This document shows positions 40,101 to 55,100 of a stretch of DNA of 64,000 nucleotides, piece by piece. The translations under genes and the position numbers were made by a program. The stretch is taken from positions 188,501 through 252,500 of the forward strand of contig JANEZZ010001956.1 in assembly GCA_026122225.1 (NCBI GenBank), given 5' to 3'. Position 1 is the first letter of the stretch; every line of letters begins with the position of its first letter. The notes beneath the pieces are model-generated. The model worked only from the letters and a program-made list of their open reading frames with translations. It made no database searches and was not told where the DNA came from. Source of the DNA: Heloderma charlesbogerti. Lineage: Eukaryota; Chordata; Lepidosauria; Squamata; Helodermatidae.

Positions 40101-43100
40101 AGGGGTTGTGGAACCGAGAAGTCCAACGTCACCAGATAGTGATCTGACCATGACAAGGGGGTGGTGGATATACCCCATACTTCCAGATCACTCCCCGCTT
40201 CTCCAGAAACAAACACAAGGTCTAGTGCATGACCAGCTACGTGGGTGGGCCCAGTTAGAATATGGTGTAGCTCCCAGAAGGCCATGGTCTCCATGAAGTC
40301 CCGAGGTGCTCCTGTGAGGATGGCCTCCAAATGTACATTGAAGTCCCCCAACACCAATAAGTTAGGGGGACTGTACACGCACATCAGAGACCACCTCAAG
40401 CACCTTGGCCAGGGAGTCAGTCGTGCAGCGGGGTGGACAGTACACGAGCAGAATCCCCAGACTGCCCTTCGGGCCCAACCTCCAGTACATGCACTCAGCA
40501 ACCTTGGTCTCCCGGAGAGGGGGTCTGGTGAAGACCAAGGCCTCTCAGTAGATAACAGCCACTCCCCCTCCCCGATCCCCAGCCCTCGGCTGCTGTGCAT
40601 ACGAAAATCCAGCTGGACACATGGCTGCAAGGGTTGGAGCAGCAGCCTCGGCCAGCCAGGTCTCCGTAATACATGCCAGGTCTGCACCCTCATCCAGGAT
40701 CATGTCATGGATGAGGGAGGTTTTCTGGGTAACAGATCTGGCATTGCAGAGCAGCAAACGAAGGCCAGAAGATGGGGTCACGCCTCCCCCAGCCATCCTT
40801 TGGCTCTGGACAGGCCTGGAGCAGGGGACAGATACTACACACCTCTCCTTTGTTCCCCTTACCTGGCATGGCCTGCCCCTAGCGCTCTGCCAGCGCCTGC
40901 CGCCCAGCCTCAGTATGTTCTGGCCCCCAACACTCCCCCCACTGCCTCCATCAGGTGGACACATGCCCCCTTGCTCCTGCCTATCAGGCAGGCTTCCCAC
41001 CCCTAAAAACACAACAAAATCCATCAGAAAAAACAACAACAACAAACAATTAAAAAAAATTAAAAATCCCCTTAAAAATAATGCCAGGCAGGAGTCCACC
41101 GGGAAGGCCTGGTGGTGGTGGTGGTGATGGCAGCGGCGGCAGCAGGCCCAGCAGCAGCAGGCACGCCTCTTCCCCGGTGGTGGTGGTGGCTTCTCCTGCA
41201 GGCTCTGGCTCTCTACTCAGAAATGTCTACTCAGAAATAACTCCCATTGTGCTCAATAAGGTTTGTTCCCGAAATGCACTCCCAGCATTACTGTGATTCC
41301 CATGAATCGAAATAATGCATTTAGAAGCCTTAATGTCAATGCTTCAGTTGATCGCAGCAGAGCAGGAAGCACACTGTGTCCTTATGATTGTTGTTTTAAG
41401 AAAGTAACTAATGCTGGGGGAGAGAAAGACTGATTGTTCCCAGCTTCGCAGCTTCAAAGCAGAGAGAACACTGAGTTCCTGCACTGATTGTTGTTTTAAG
41501 AAAGAAAGTACTGTGGAGTGGAGGGAGAAGGAGAGTGATTTTTGACACAGGGAGAAGATTTTATTGAAGGAGAATGGGGGGAGGGGAGCCTGGAGGGGGG
41601 GAAGCCTCTCTTATTGGTTGAGCAGCCCCTGCCAGTCAGATGATGATGTTTACTCCAACTCTCCCACCCATTTAGCCACCCTACCCGGATGTATGTGATG
41701 TGAAGCGACTTAGAATGGGGCTATGCATTTGGTCATGGAGCCCTGCCCAGACTGAAACCAGCTCTTTGAAAAATGTGGGTAAGCCACTCCTTCCTTCCTT
41801 CTTCCGTTGTTGTGGAGACATGGTCCCAGATACCAGTACAGGAGAGGAGAGGCCGGTTTGATTACAGGCAGAATGGGGCTTGATTCTACATGTTCCTTCA
41901 TCAAGAAGGCAAGATGTGAATTAGCTCTTAGGAAGACACAGGTGACCTACCTGCTGTCTTGTATTCTTCTGGGCAGTTTTCATAAATATTCATGGATTTT
42001 GGGCTCTCGGTCTGAAAGGAGCCGAAATTAACCACAGTTAATTGCTAATAATCAGCCAGATCAAATCCTATGAAGCTCATTTGGATCAAAATGTTCTGGG
42101 TAAAAATAAATATCTGGATTGAATGGAATCGTTTAACAAATTACTCGTCACCTATCCTCAGAACTGTGTTTAAGGCGAAACCTCAAATTATGAACCAAAG
42201 CCAGCCAAATTCAGCAGCCAAAACTGTACAACAATAAACTTTTACATATGTCTGCTTATTGGGCATAATTATTTACTCCTTTCGGCTCTTTTCCCCCAAC
42301 TATAAAGCTGATAGAGGGACCATTGCACAAGTTGGGGAAGTAGAATGTCTGGATGCAAATGTCTTTTTCTCAGTTGCATACTGTACAAAGGTAACTCTGC
42401 AACTGTGTCCACTTTTGGCTCTAGCACTGCCCACTACTGGAATGCCCACTGCGGGAGGATGTTGTTGCGCTCATGTCCTGCTTGTGGGTTTCCCGTGGGC
42501 ATCTAGTTGGCCACTGCGTGAACAGAATGCTGGACTAGATGGCCCCTTGGTCTGATCCAGCATGGCTCTTCTTATGTTCTTAATGCAGACCATGAGCAGA
42601 TAATGCGGACCTCAATAGGAACAAGATTCCCAACCCCTGTAATAGGGGGAATAACGTTTTTGACCAGGATCAGTTCACTGGATCATGCAACTCGTTAACT
42701 GTTCTAGTTGCCGTGGCTACCGATGCGTTTCCAGGCTCAATTTAAGGCTTTGGTTATTAGCTTTAGGTTGCAATTCTATATACACCTATGGGGGAGTAGG
42801 CCCCATTCATCTTAATGGGTCTTACTTGTGAGAATGTTGGCACAGAATTGCACTGTTACAGCCTGAAACAGTTTGGGTCTAGGATACTTAAAAGACTGTC
42901 TCCTCCTATATGAACCTGCCCCTCCTTTATTTTATTATTTATGTTATTTTCAGTACTTCAATGCCTCCCCATAACCAGAGGTTCCCTGCGTGGCTTATGT
43001 GCAGTCGAGCCCAGTAAAAATGCAAATGCAACACAGAAACAACTAACAGTAAATCCAAATTGATAAAGTCAATCCATAAAACCATCACAACAAGGAAGAT

Positions 43101-46100
43101 TTTTGTTTTGTTTAGGAAGACAACTTAGCCTGCAGTCCTATTCAGGAAGCAACACTTACAGTTTCAAACTTCCAAAACTTTCAGCACCATTGAAAGCTTT
43201 TAGAAATCTATAAACATCTCTAAAAATCCCTTTTAAAAAATTTAAACAACTGGGACAATTTTTTTTTTGCTCCCCAAAGAGTACAAAGTAGGCACTTAAG
43301 ATCAGCAGAGATTATCCATTTTATTTGTTATTATTAATTATTATTAATTATTATTATTTTAATAAATTTGTGTTGTTAATGCTGTTATTACTTACCGCAG
43401 AAACACAAGGGAGAGCGTAAGGGCTGGCCCTACTATTAGGCAGAGTGAGCCAGTTGCATCGAATGACAAATGCTGCGTGGTGTGGAGGGGGCGGCAGCAG
43501 CTCCCTCGCCACTACCCTCTGTTGTAGGACAGAGCTGATGTTCCAGGCAATATGCCCTGCACGCCCTAAGCTAGCCTGCTGCCTTTAAGTGGGATGAACT
43601 ATGCTGCCTTATCACCAGTCTTGTTGGTAGAATGGATTTGTGTGTCATTTTGTCCTTCACTTCCTGCAGCAAAATTTCTCTTGGGCCAGTCCAGGGGGGG
43701 GGCACCCAGACTGTGGAATTCTCTGTCCCGAGATAATTTGTTGTTGTGAGGATAAAATGGAGGAGGATTATGTACGCCACCTTGAGTTCCTTGGAGGAAA
43801 AAAGGCGGGATATAAATGTAATAAATAAATAAATAAATAAATAAATTTGGTGCTTTCTTTAACTACTTTTTGAAGCCTCTTGAAGGTATATTTGTTCTGG
43901 TAGGTTTTTCTGAATTTATGTATCTAATGTGGTTTTATCTGCTGCATTCTGCCTGCCCCGCTTGCTTTTATTTGAATTTTATTTGAATTATGTATTTTTT
44001 TTTTAACATTTTATACTGTTATTCTGATTTTGTTAGCCCCAGCCTGAATTTGACCAAATCAATCAATCAACTTAAATTTCAAGGATGTAAGACTGGCGTC
44101 TTGTATCACTGGAATGTGAACACGATCTTATTGCCTGACTTCTCCAACTATATAGTTCAGTACTGGTAAGAGCAGCTTGGCATAGATCTCCAAGCACAGG
44201 CAACTGCAATGGATTGTAAAATGCTGCATGGGCGTCAGGAAGCCACCACAGGGGCCCTCACATGATACAACTGTGCCACTCACGGAGTAGGTAGGTATCA
44301 GATGTTTCTCCTATGTTTATTCCAAATCAGCTTCCTTCTAAGTTCCATTTATTAGTTCTAGTCCTGCCATCTGGAGCAATAGGAAACATGTCTGCTCTAT
44401 CCATTCGTCAGGCTGTTCATTTTAGTTATTTCAGGAGCTATGGAAATTCCTCCAAATATAAGCAAGGTTCAGTGGCAAGTCACATTGCTAAGTCACATCA
44501 ATAATAAACATACTTACAGGACAGTACTGCTGTTCGTAGTGCATGGGACAGTTAGTTCTTTGTTCTGTGAGTACTTTCAGTCTGTTATCTAATAGGCCAC
44601 CTGTAGGAGGCTCTTTCCCTGGAATTTCGTTGTAGTATTCATGATCCTCTTTATCCTGAATATTCCATGTGGATCCACCAAGATTCACCACTTCTCTGTA
44701 CAAAAGTAACCAACATATGAAATGCGCACCTTTTACATTTGTCACAAGGAATGAGCTACACTACTTTCCAACACAACATTAACTACAATCAATCAATCAA
44801 GTTATTATTTGTACTCTCCACTATTCGGCTTGAAGAGCACTTAGAATGGCTTTACAACAGGAAAAAAATACAAAAATCAAATACATATTAAAAAAAAAAC
44901 CAGGTTAAAAATCATTGCAATAATTAAACAAAAAGCGCCGATCGAAAACAAGGAAGCCAGGCAGCAATAAAATTAAACATTAAAAGGCTGTCAAAAAGGA
45001 CAAGCTTTTAACTGATGATGAAAAGAAATCAAAGAGAGGGCCTGATGGATCTCCACGGAAAGGAATTCCAGACCTGTGGCACCACCACCAAAAAGGCCTT
45101 GCCCTTTGTGCTCACTCACCTAACAGTCCGAGAGGATGGCACAGAGAGCAAAGCTTTCGAGGTTGATCTTAAAGCTTGGGAAGGTCTGTATGGGAATTTA
45201 AATGAGAGTTTAGCTGTTCAGAGTGGGACAGAACGCCAGCAATGTGAATAAAATGCTTCCATGATGTCTGGAATTCTGCAATTAACTAGAGAATTTTTGA
45301 AATCTCAGATTCAAGCTCCTGGAGCTCATAGATGCAAGAGATTATTTCAGTCTTTCAAACCAGCGGCCCATGGAGGCCTCTAATAGGTGGGAACTGAACC
45401 TGTCATGCCTGTTTCCCATTACGCTGGTCATTCCCACTGAACTAATCAGCGGTCACACTGACATCTCCTTTGACTTGGCTGTGGTAGCATTCCTTGTAGA
45501 ACTTGATTTGATCCTAACCAACAGAGATGACTTGGTGGGTAAAGTAGCACTTACAGGAACTCTGGGGGAAAGCAACCACGTTATACTTGAGTTCATGGTT
45601 CTAAAGGAAGCAAAAGCCGAGTGTAGCCAAACACGTACCCTAGATTTTAGGAAAGCTGATTTTAATAAACTCAGAACAATGGTAAGTAAGGTCCCATGGC
45701 AAGCAACTCTAATGAGAAAAGGAGTCCAAGATGGGTGGTAGTTTTTCAAAAAGGAAATTCTCAAGGCACAATTACAAACCATTCCAACAAGAAAAAAAGG
45801 TGGAAGACAACAGAAGAAGCCAATGTGGTTTCACAAAAAGCTTAGAGATGACCTGAAAACAAAAAAGGGCACACATCGGAAGTGGAAGGAAGGCCAAGCA
45901 ACAAAGGAAGAGTACAGGCAGGTAGCACAGAATTGCAAGGATGGCAACAGGAAAGCTAAAGCTGAGAATGAGCTGCAGTTAGCGAGGGATGCTAAAAGCC
46001 ACAAAAAAGCTTTCTTCAGCTATGAGCATAGTAAAAGACAGAGGAAAGAAATGGTGGTTCAGCTATTAAATAAGGATGGCAAAATGATAACAGATGACAA

Positions 46101-49100
46101 AGAAAAGGCAGAAGTGCTCAATTCCTACTTTGGCTCAGTCTTCTCTCAAAAGAGGGTCTATGATCCCCCTGGCAAAGGCGAAGTACAGGCTGAAGGGGCA
46201 GGATTGCAGCTTGAGATCGATAGGCATATGGTCAAGGAACACCTAATTGCTTTGAATGAGTTCAAATCTCCAGGGCCAGATTAACTGCACCCTAGAGTAA
46301 TAAAGGAACTGGCAGAAGAACTCTCAGAACCACTGTCTATTCTCTTTGAGCAATCATGGAGGACGGGTGAAGTGCCAGATGACTGGAGGAGGGCTAATGT
46401 TGTCCCTATCTTCAAAAAGGGTGAAAAGGAGGAACCTGGGAACTACAGACCTGTCAGTGTGACATCAATCCTTGGGAAAATTCTGGAGCAGATTATAAAG
46501 CAATCCATCTGTAAGCACCTTGAGAACAATGCAGTGATTACTCGAAGCCAACATGCATTTGTCCTGCCAGACAAATCTGACCTCATTTTTTGATCAAGTA
46601 ACCTCCCTTGTGGACTGTGGGAATGCTGTGGACATAATATACCTCGACTTCAGCAAAGCTTTTGACAAAGTGCCCCATGATATCCTGATGAGCAAACTAG
46701 CTCAAAGTGGGCTAGATGAAACAACAATCAGGTGGATCCACAGTTGGCTACAGAATCGGACTCAAAGAGTGCTTATCAATGGGATCTCCTCAAACTGGGG
46801 AGAGGTAACGAGCAGGGTACCGCAGGGCTCATTCCTGGGCCCAGTGCTTTTCAACATTTGTATTAATGACTTGGAGGAGGAGGTGCAGGGAATGCTGATC
46901 AAATTTGCAGATGACACAAAATTTTGGCGGGATAGCTAATACTTTGGAAGACAGAAACAAAATTCAAAGTGATCTTGATAGACTGGAGCACTGGGCAGAA
47001 GACAACAGAATGACATTTAATAGAGATAAATGCCAAGTTCTGTACCTAGAAAAAAGAAACCAAATGCACAGTTACAAGATGGGGGATACGTGGCTCAACA
47101 ACACTACAAGCGAGAAGGATCTTGGAATTGTTGTATATCACAAGCTGAATATGAGCCAACAATGTGATATGGCTGCAAAAAAGGCAAATGCTATTTTGGG
47201 CTGCATTAATAGAAGCATAGCTTCCAAATACTGGGAAGTACTAGTTCCCCTCTACTCAGCACTGGTTAGGCCTCATCTGGAGTACTGTGTCCAGTTCTGG
47301 GCACCGCACTTTAAGAAGGATGCAGACAAGCTGTAGAGGGTTCAGAGGAGGGCAACAGGGATGATCAGGGAACTGGAAACAAAGCCCTATGAAGAGAGAC
47401 TGAAAGAAGTGGGCATGTTTAGCCTGGAGAAGAGAAGACTGAGGGGAGATATGATAGCGCTCTTCAAGTACTTGAAGGTTGTCACAGAGAGGAAGGCCAG
47501 GATCTCTTCTCGATCATCCCAGAGTGCAGGACACGGAATCATGGGCTCAAGTTACAGGAAGGCAGATTCAGACTGAACATCAGGAAAAACTTCCTGACTG
47601 TTAGAGCAATACGACAATGGAACCAATTACCTAGGGAGGCGGTGGGCTCTCCCACACTGGAGGCATTCAAGATGAGGCTGGACAGCCATGTGTCAGGGAT
47701 GCCCTGACTTGGATTCCTGCATTGAGCAGGGGGTTGGACTCGATGGTCTTGTAGGCCCCTTCCAACCCTAATATTCTATGATTCTATGAACTAACTTCCT
47801 TCCAAAATGCTTCTTCCCTCACACAGGCACATCTTGTGCGCATTGCTATGAACACTCTCTGTGTGCAAGCCTTGAGCCTGCAGGAAGACTCATTGCCTTC
47901 TTCTGGGGGAGGGGGGCTGTGGTCTATCGGTTCTACTTGGAGGCCTCTTACGCGCTGGGCTATCGACTGGGTTGGCTGTTGTGTTTGCAGTGGCACTCCT
48001 TCCTTCCCTGTCTGGCCCTGCATCATGGTCCAGGACCCTGAACCCTCAGGCTCAGAGGATCTGGATCTTTCATCCTGAGAAGAAGAGGCTCCTAAGTTAA
48101 CTGCACAGGGAGAGGACTCTGTTATAGAAAGGCACCATGAGGCTTCCACTTCTTCAAAATGACCCTAGAGAGCTGCCACTGCATCCAAAGGAGGTTCTAT
48201 TGTCATCCGCAGACTCTGATGACTCCAGCCATGAAGATACCAGCATGCGGCAGCCAGCCCACGTCATCCCAGTCTGAGGCTGCTAAAACAGACCAGGCCC
48301 CTTTAAGAGAAAAGGCCTTAGTGTGGAGGCAGGGCTAACCAGCCTAAAGGAAGCCATCCCCCTACTTAAGGCTTGTTTACAATTTGCTGCTTATGGGAGC
48401 AGGGTGCAGACAAGTCTGTTTGGTTTCTAATCCCACTACCACTCAGAGCTGTCGATGGTACTGCTCTAGTCTTGTTCTTAAAACCTGGCCTTGCTGAAAA
48501 ATCTAAACCATAGGTGAACCCTGAATGAAACCCAGGCCTCACCTGTACCTAAATAAAGCTAAGCAGCCACAGCAGAAGCAGAGCATCCTGCCAAAATAAC
48601 TGTTTGCAGGCTGCTGCTGCGGGACTTGACTCCCTGTGTTTGGGGAGTCTTGGAGCTTGTGACTAAGAGTCAGCTGATGGCCCCCTAATCAGGAGCCATA
48701 GAGGCCTCTGACAATGCTGCAGCTGTGTGCTTTTCCAGGGGGAGCATCCTGTGTGTAATGTGAGTGGGAGGAGATACGGGATGGGTTCAGTGACATCATC
48801 ATGCAACGATTGGTGCTTTCCTTGCATGGGTACTGTGGGGGCAGTGTCCGCGTGCAACTTTGCGATTAGTGGCAATGGAACTGCCAGGGACGCTGCAGGA
48901 GTGGCTGTCGTAACATTGCTATGTTATCTTTTCCTTCTACTGGTATTGTTTTGCTTTTTACTGGGGGTGCTTCCGGAAGGAGGGCTCCTCCTAGCACTAC
49001 AAATCAAAAAGCATTGTGCAGCTCTTTTGTCTTTTCTTTGTTAACTGAGTTTTTCTGATAAGAAAAAAAAAGATTGAAGAAGCGGTGGGAAAACACAGGA

Positions 49101-52100
49101 GGGTTAGAAATGGAAGGCAACCTTGTCTGGACCTTGGAAGGCAACCTTGTCTCATAAAATTCTATATTTGAGGCAAGGTGATTGCAGGATAGAAATCCTC
49201 ATCTGGAAGCGCTCCTTGTTGCTGCAGGCACACACTATCACAACGGCATTATGCTGGCTTAATGCCAGTTTAGCCCTGACATAGTGGCCAGTGATGAGGT
49301 TAGCCTACCCTTGCACAGAACTAGAGAGCTGCCAGAAATAGAGGTGTTCCTGAGAAATAATTACACGCGGTCTGAAAATTGATTTATCTCCTGCCTTTCC
49401 TAAATGGCACCCCTGTACATTAAATGAGCCATTGACTGAAATATGTCACTCTAATAAGAGAGAGCCTATACTTTGCTCATTAGTGCATTCATAGGAAAGG
49501 AACCAGCCCAGTTTCTTTTGACCTCTTATGCTCACTGCATAGATCTATGTGGGATGATCTGTAAAAGAAATCTAACGGTTCACACGCTAGGTATAGCGAT
49601 CAGAGAGAAATGGAAATAAAACATGACTCTAAAAGCAAGGGCAGTTTTAGATGTTCTCTGAACCATGCAGGACCTGCTTACCCATGATGAAGCTGGGAGA
49701 ACATCTAAACAGTATCTTCTACACCACCCTTCCCCAACCTGGTGCCCTCCTATAGATGGTTTGGACTATAGCTCCCACAATTCCTGACCAGTGGCCATGC
49801 TGGCGGGGCCTGATTGGAGTTGAAATCCAAATCATCTGAGGGCACCAGGTGGGAAAAGGCTGTTCTACACACTGGGTTCCCAAACTAACAATACAGTAAA
49901 CTATGCTTAATTCCTAAAAAGAGAGATAGGAGGGACCCATATCCTCTGTTCTGGAACCCCTGGTTCCTGTTCCTGGATAAGTAAGGGTTAGTGTTGATTT
50001 TTCTGCACATGCTCACAGATACTCTAATATTCATCCAGTATCCCAATTTCAGGGGTATGCTATTGAGCATTGGCTCAAATTACACCTTGAGTCCAGTCTT
50101 TCTCCACTATGTGTGGTGGTTTGTTGCAGCCTGAACTACGGCAAAGTATTAATGGATTCCACTCGCAATGAGTAAATCTGGTTGCACGCTTGCGTTTGGG
50201 TCCCCACCTTGCTGTATTTCTTCTATGTAAAACTAACTCATCATGAATCGTGCTTTTTAATTTGTAACAAGAACATAATTTGATAATAGGCCAGGAACAG
50301 GAAATAGATACAGATCAAATAGTCTGGTTAGGGGGATATTACCCCAAAATTTAATTATGTGATTCACAGTAGCTGGAGAACGGGCAATGCATTTCCACAT
50401 CAGTAAATGAAAGATATTTTCCATCTGTTCACTTCCATGTACAGAGCAATCAACATATGAATATATGCCATACTGAGACAGACCATTGATCCAACTAGTG
50501 CAATATTAACTACTATAACTGGCATCAGCTCTGCAGGTTGAGATCCTTCACAGTATTGCTATCAGAAATCCTTTTAACAGGAGAGTGGGGGCTTGAACCT
50601 AAGCTAAGCTTGGGCATTACTACTAAGCTGCTTTCTCATAATGCTCCTCTACACATTTTTCACTATGTTTTCCTTGGAGAATTGTGGGCCTTTTTAGCTA
50701 TGGCAAACCTAGACAGCATAGTAAGAAGCAGAGACATCACCTTGCCGACAAAGGTCTGTCTAATCAAAGCTATGGTTTTCCCAGTAGCAACGTATGGCTG
50801 TGAGAGCTGGACTGTAAGGAAGGCTGAGCGCCGAAGAATTGATGCTTTCGAACTGTGGTGCTGGAGAAGACTCTTACGAGTCCCCTGGACTGCAAGGAGG
50901 TCAAATCAGTCCATCCTAAAGGAAATCAACCCTGAGTGCTCATTGGAAGGACAGATACTGAAGCTGAAGCTCCAATATTTTGGCCACCTAATGCGAAGAG
51001 AAAACTCCCTGGAAAAGACCCTGATGCTGGGAAAGATTGAAGGCAAAAGGAGAAGGGGACGGCAGAGGATGAGATGGCTAGATAGCATCACCGATGCAAT
51101 GAATATGAACTTGAGCATGCTCCAGGGGAGAGCGGAGGACAGGAAGGCCTGGTGTGCTGTGGTCCATGGGGTCACGAAGAGTCGGACACGACTGAACGAC
51201 TGAACAACAACAACTTTTAGGATTGCTATTCAAGTAAGGAAATGTTAATCAACTGTCTGTTTAAGGATGCAATCCTATACCCACTTAGCTCAGAGTGAGC
51301 TCCATTGAACTCAAAGGGACTTACATCTGAGTAGAGGTATATAGAATTGTTTTGTTTGTCAGTGGATTAATTGAACAATCTATTTAGGTTGCCTAAATGC
51401 ATGTATGGGTAAAAAACAGTATTTCTGAATTTATTTATTCATGTAATAGATTTCTAGCTCTCTTTTCAGGGTAAAACTTGCACAAACTGGATTACAACAT
51501 ACTTTAAAATACAAAATAAATAATCAAACCCTGAATCATTAAAATAACTAGTAAGGAGAGGAGCAGATAAAACCGCAGACAAAAGCACAGTGTACTAAAA
51601 TTAACCACATTCACACTGGAATAGGTCTTTAAAATCTTCCTAAAGGCCAGCAAAGAGGCCTTCCAAAGAGGCCAGCAAAATGCATATGCACTTTCTAGGG
51701 GAGGGCATTCAAAAGATGTGGGCCACCACAGAAAGGGCCTTGTCCCTGGTACTCACTAATCTAAAGACTAAATCACTCATCACTGGCAGACCAGAGAGGA
51801 GGGCCTCAGATTATGATTTTAGGAGCACAATCCTATCAGTTGCACCTTGCTACTCAGAAGCCCCTGAACTCAGAGGCTTCTGAGTTTCCTATGCCCTGCT
51901 GGGCAGAAACCAATATGGTGGGAGGAGTGACAGAGGCAATCTTTACCTCTCTGTCCCCCGTCTTTCCTGTTTTTGCTAGATGGGCTTTTCAGCCCATCTA
52001 ACAAGGGTGCTTCAGAGGGGGAGGTAAAGAGGCTGGAGGAGGCTTGTATCCTGACCTCTCCCCTCCCCTCCCACTGGAATGCCCACTTTCCCCCCTCTCT

Positions 52101-55100
52101 GAGGTCAGGTTTCTGATCTCAGAGAGGCAGCCGGGGTGGTTCTTTCTGCACCACAGGAGGAGGGGTGAGATCTCCAACTCTATCTTCTGAGATTGTAGAG
52201 CTATCTCCAACCTCGGTGGGAGAAATCCAAATTATCCTATGGTCCCTGGGACACTTGCCCAGGGACCATAGCATTGCTCTCTAAAGTATTTTGCTTGTTT
52301 TTAGATGATGTACATAACCTGTCATTGCAGGCATCATCTTAGAAGCATTCTTTCCTATGAATTAAATAAATGGGGGACCGCTTCAGAAGACACCTGCCAT
52401 CACCAGTGATTACAAGCAGAACAACAACAACAACAACAACAATAAATAATTTATCAAATGTCTGTTGCCTGAATAATTGGGGCACCCTTAAACAATTTTT
52501 AATTGATTAATCTAACGGAACCCTGAAACAGAACTTTGTGATTGTGATGAAATGATCAGGTTGTGTAAGATCAAAAACAAGGCAACACAAAAAAAATAAA
52601 GTGCTTATTAGTGAGGTTTGCTGTACAATGAGATTTGATATAAAGCTCTCTTGGTGAATGAGAAGAGGTGAGACATGTATGGGGATGAAGAGACAAGCAT
52701 CGCATGCACCTTGAAAAACAGCATGCAAACCGCAGGAAAGCAATATTCATAGTATTTGAAAACACTGTGCTGACCTTTCATTGGAAGCAATCAAAGCAGA
52801 AGGATTCTTCAAGTACTGTTTGAACCGGAGCTCAAAAGCTTGTCCAATGGTATTTATGACTTCCTGGGCTATCCCACTGGGGCATTCTAATATATGACAT
52901 GCTAAAAACAATCGGGGAAAGTTGTGGGAAACAAATGAACTGATTTCATATATTACAGAAGACTTAATAGGTCAATAATCAAGAGTGCTGTGCAGATACA
53001 AGCCCCATTGACATTTATTTTTTATTTTATTTTTTAATTTGTGATACTTATATACCACAAAATAGAATAAAATCCCTAAGGGATTCACATATAAATATTA
53101 AAATCACATTTAAAATACAATATTAAAAACAATTCCAATTACAATAATAGTATAGAGCAGCTAGGTGGAACAGCATGATTAATTTAATTACAAGCCAGGG
53201 AAAGTCTGGGTGAACAAGTGCACTTTCAGGAGGTATTTGAAACATGCCACATATTCTGCCACCTGAACTGCACGGGGGAAGATTTTCCAAGGGGTGGGTG
53301 ATGCTACCGAGAAGGCCCACTAGTGAGTTATTACATGGCGACATTCCATTAAGTTTGTAATGACCAGCAAGGCCTCCTCTTACAATCTTAAAGGTTGGCT
53401 GGGCATATATAAGGGAAGGCGGTCTGCTAGATATCCTGGTCCCAAGTCGTTTAGGGCTTTGTATGACAATAACATAACCCTGAAGATGGCTCGGTAGCTA
53501 ATATTTATTTATTTATTCATTCATTCATTCATTCATTCATTCCATTTCTATACTGCTCAATAGACAGCCAGCGCAGTTCTTTTAACAGAGATGTTACGTG
53601 AGCATAGCTGCATGTCCCAGTGAGCACCCTGCCTGCTGCATTCTTCACTAGCTGCAGCTTCTGAACCAGGCACATGGGTAGTATAGAACAGTTTCTAGAG
53701 TTATACAACATAGGAATATGTATTTGGTTAGATTACTACCCCATTTCCTTCCCAAAGGGCCTAGGGCAGGTAAACAGCATTAAAATCAAAACATTTTACA
53801 ATACAGAATCTATAAAAGTGTCACACAATGGCAGAGGTAAACAATATCCCAGATTTGCTTAGCTCCAGTAGTTAACAGTTCCTATGATATATTATGTACT
53901 TTTTACTGATTAGTAGGCCTTTTGTTTAGTTTTCAGAGTGGGCCTTTAAATAAACAATACATAAATAAATGCGCGCACACACGCACGCACACACACGCAC
54001 ACACTGTAGGCCCCCACAGACTTTGTTGGAGTAACAAAAAGCAAAAAAATGGAGTAAGGAGGTGAAGTGAATGTTGAGATGAGTGAAATTGAAACCAGCA
54101 AGGACAGTTAAAAGGAAATCCTTGAAACACATTGTCCAGCTGGAGCAGGGCAGGCCCAAGACATTTGCTGCCTTGGCGAAGGAAAAGATAGCACACACAT
54201 CCTCTTCCATTTCCACATACAGAAGCCAACTGGATTGGCACTTGTATCTTCCTTCAATACCGTCAACGGGACAATGTCTTCTACTGCAGCTGAAGGCAGC
54301 AGCTGGGCCAATTGGCACACACAGCCCTGTCCTCCAGCACCTCACTGTTGCTCCCTGCCCCCCAGCATCTGCCGCCTAAGGTGGCCACCTCACTCTGCTT
54401 AATGGTAGGGCTGGCCCTGATAGGGACTGGTGGATGTGCGCATCATTAGGCTTTAAAAACCATCTGAAAATAAAGTTGGAGGGAGAGGGTTCGGAAGAAG
54501 GGCCAGGATGAAGAGCATTACAAGGTGTTCGTCCAAGCGACCATTCATAGCATTATTCGGTCCAAAATCAGTAGATACTCATCCATGCCAATAATAGTGT
54601 TCACCTAAGTGAAATTGTGGATATGTATTAAAAAGGACAGGACAAGGCAGGTACTTTTTCCATAGTCATCTAAATCTTACTATAAAATCACCCATTGAGT
54701 GATTAGGCAAGAAGCAGTCTTTTTAAAAGTATATTATACTTTTAAGTAAATCGTAAATATTCACCAGAATAACAATTTTCAGTGGGCCGGGGGAAATGCA
54801 CGATAAAATGGAAGTGATTTTCAATATGATGATAGCATGAGTACGTGTCATGATTAAGTTAGTACTCTGCCTTATAGAGTACTAATTTAGCATTACAAAA
54901 CTAAAACAGGAAGGGAGAACAGTAATTTGGAAAGGATAAGAATGGATTGGACATCTATCAGACATTCTTAGACATTAAATGAGCAATTTAGCTAGCAACA
55001 GATACATCTGGTGAGACGTAACTGTATTTTAAGCTGAATACCTCAATCCTAAGCAGACTGACTTTGAAAAAAGTTCTGCTGATTTGTTTCCATGCAACGA

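Larger units (their letters stand above)
39125..41223 (-). mobile_element. L2-clade LINE with 5' end, internal RT deletion
   Basis: Minus-strand L2 with target duplication TGTCT at 39120-39124 and 41224-41228. The 5' region (about 41080-41210) is rich in GGT/GCA triplets. The endonuclease follows, with [37 protein letters not shown] and SDHYLVTLD motifs, one frameshift near 40.6 kb. After the [17 protein letters not shown] segment the element jumps to its extreme C-terminal/3' region. All reverse-transcriptase motifs are missing. The junction carries a fold-back (39419-39462). Confidence 0.9.

Noticed and set aside
40245..41006. 253-codon plus-strand ORF
   Set aside because: Antisense of the L2 endonuclease region; its composition mirrors the coding strand.
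41100..41180. Expanded GGT/GCA triplet coding repeat
   Set aside because: It is the 5' region of the L2 element and is not part of an exon.
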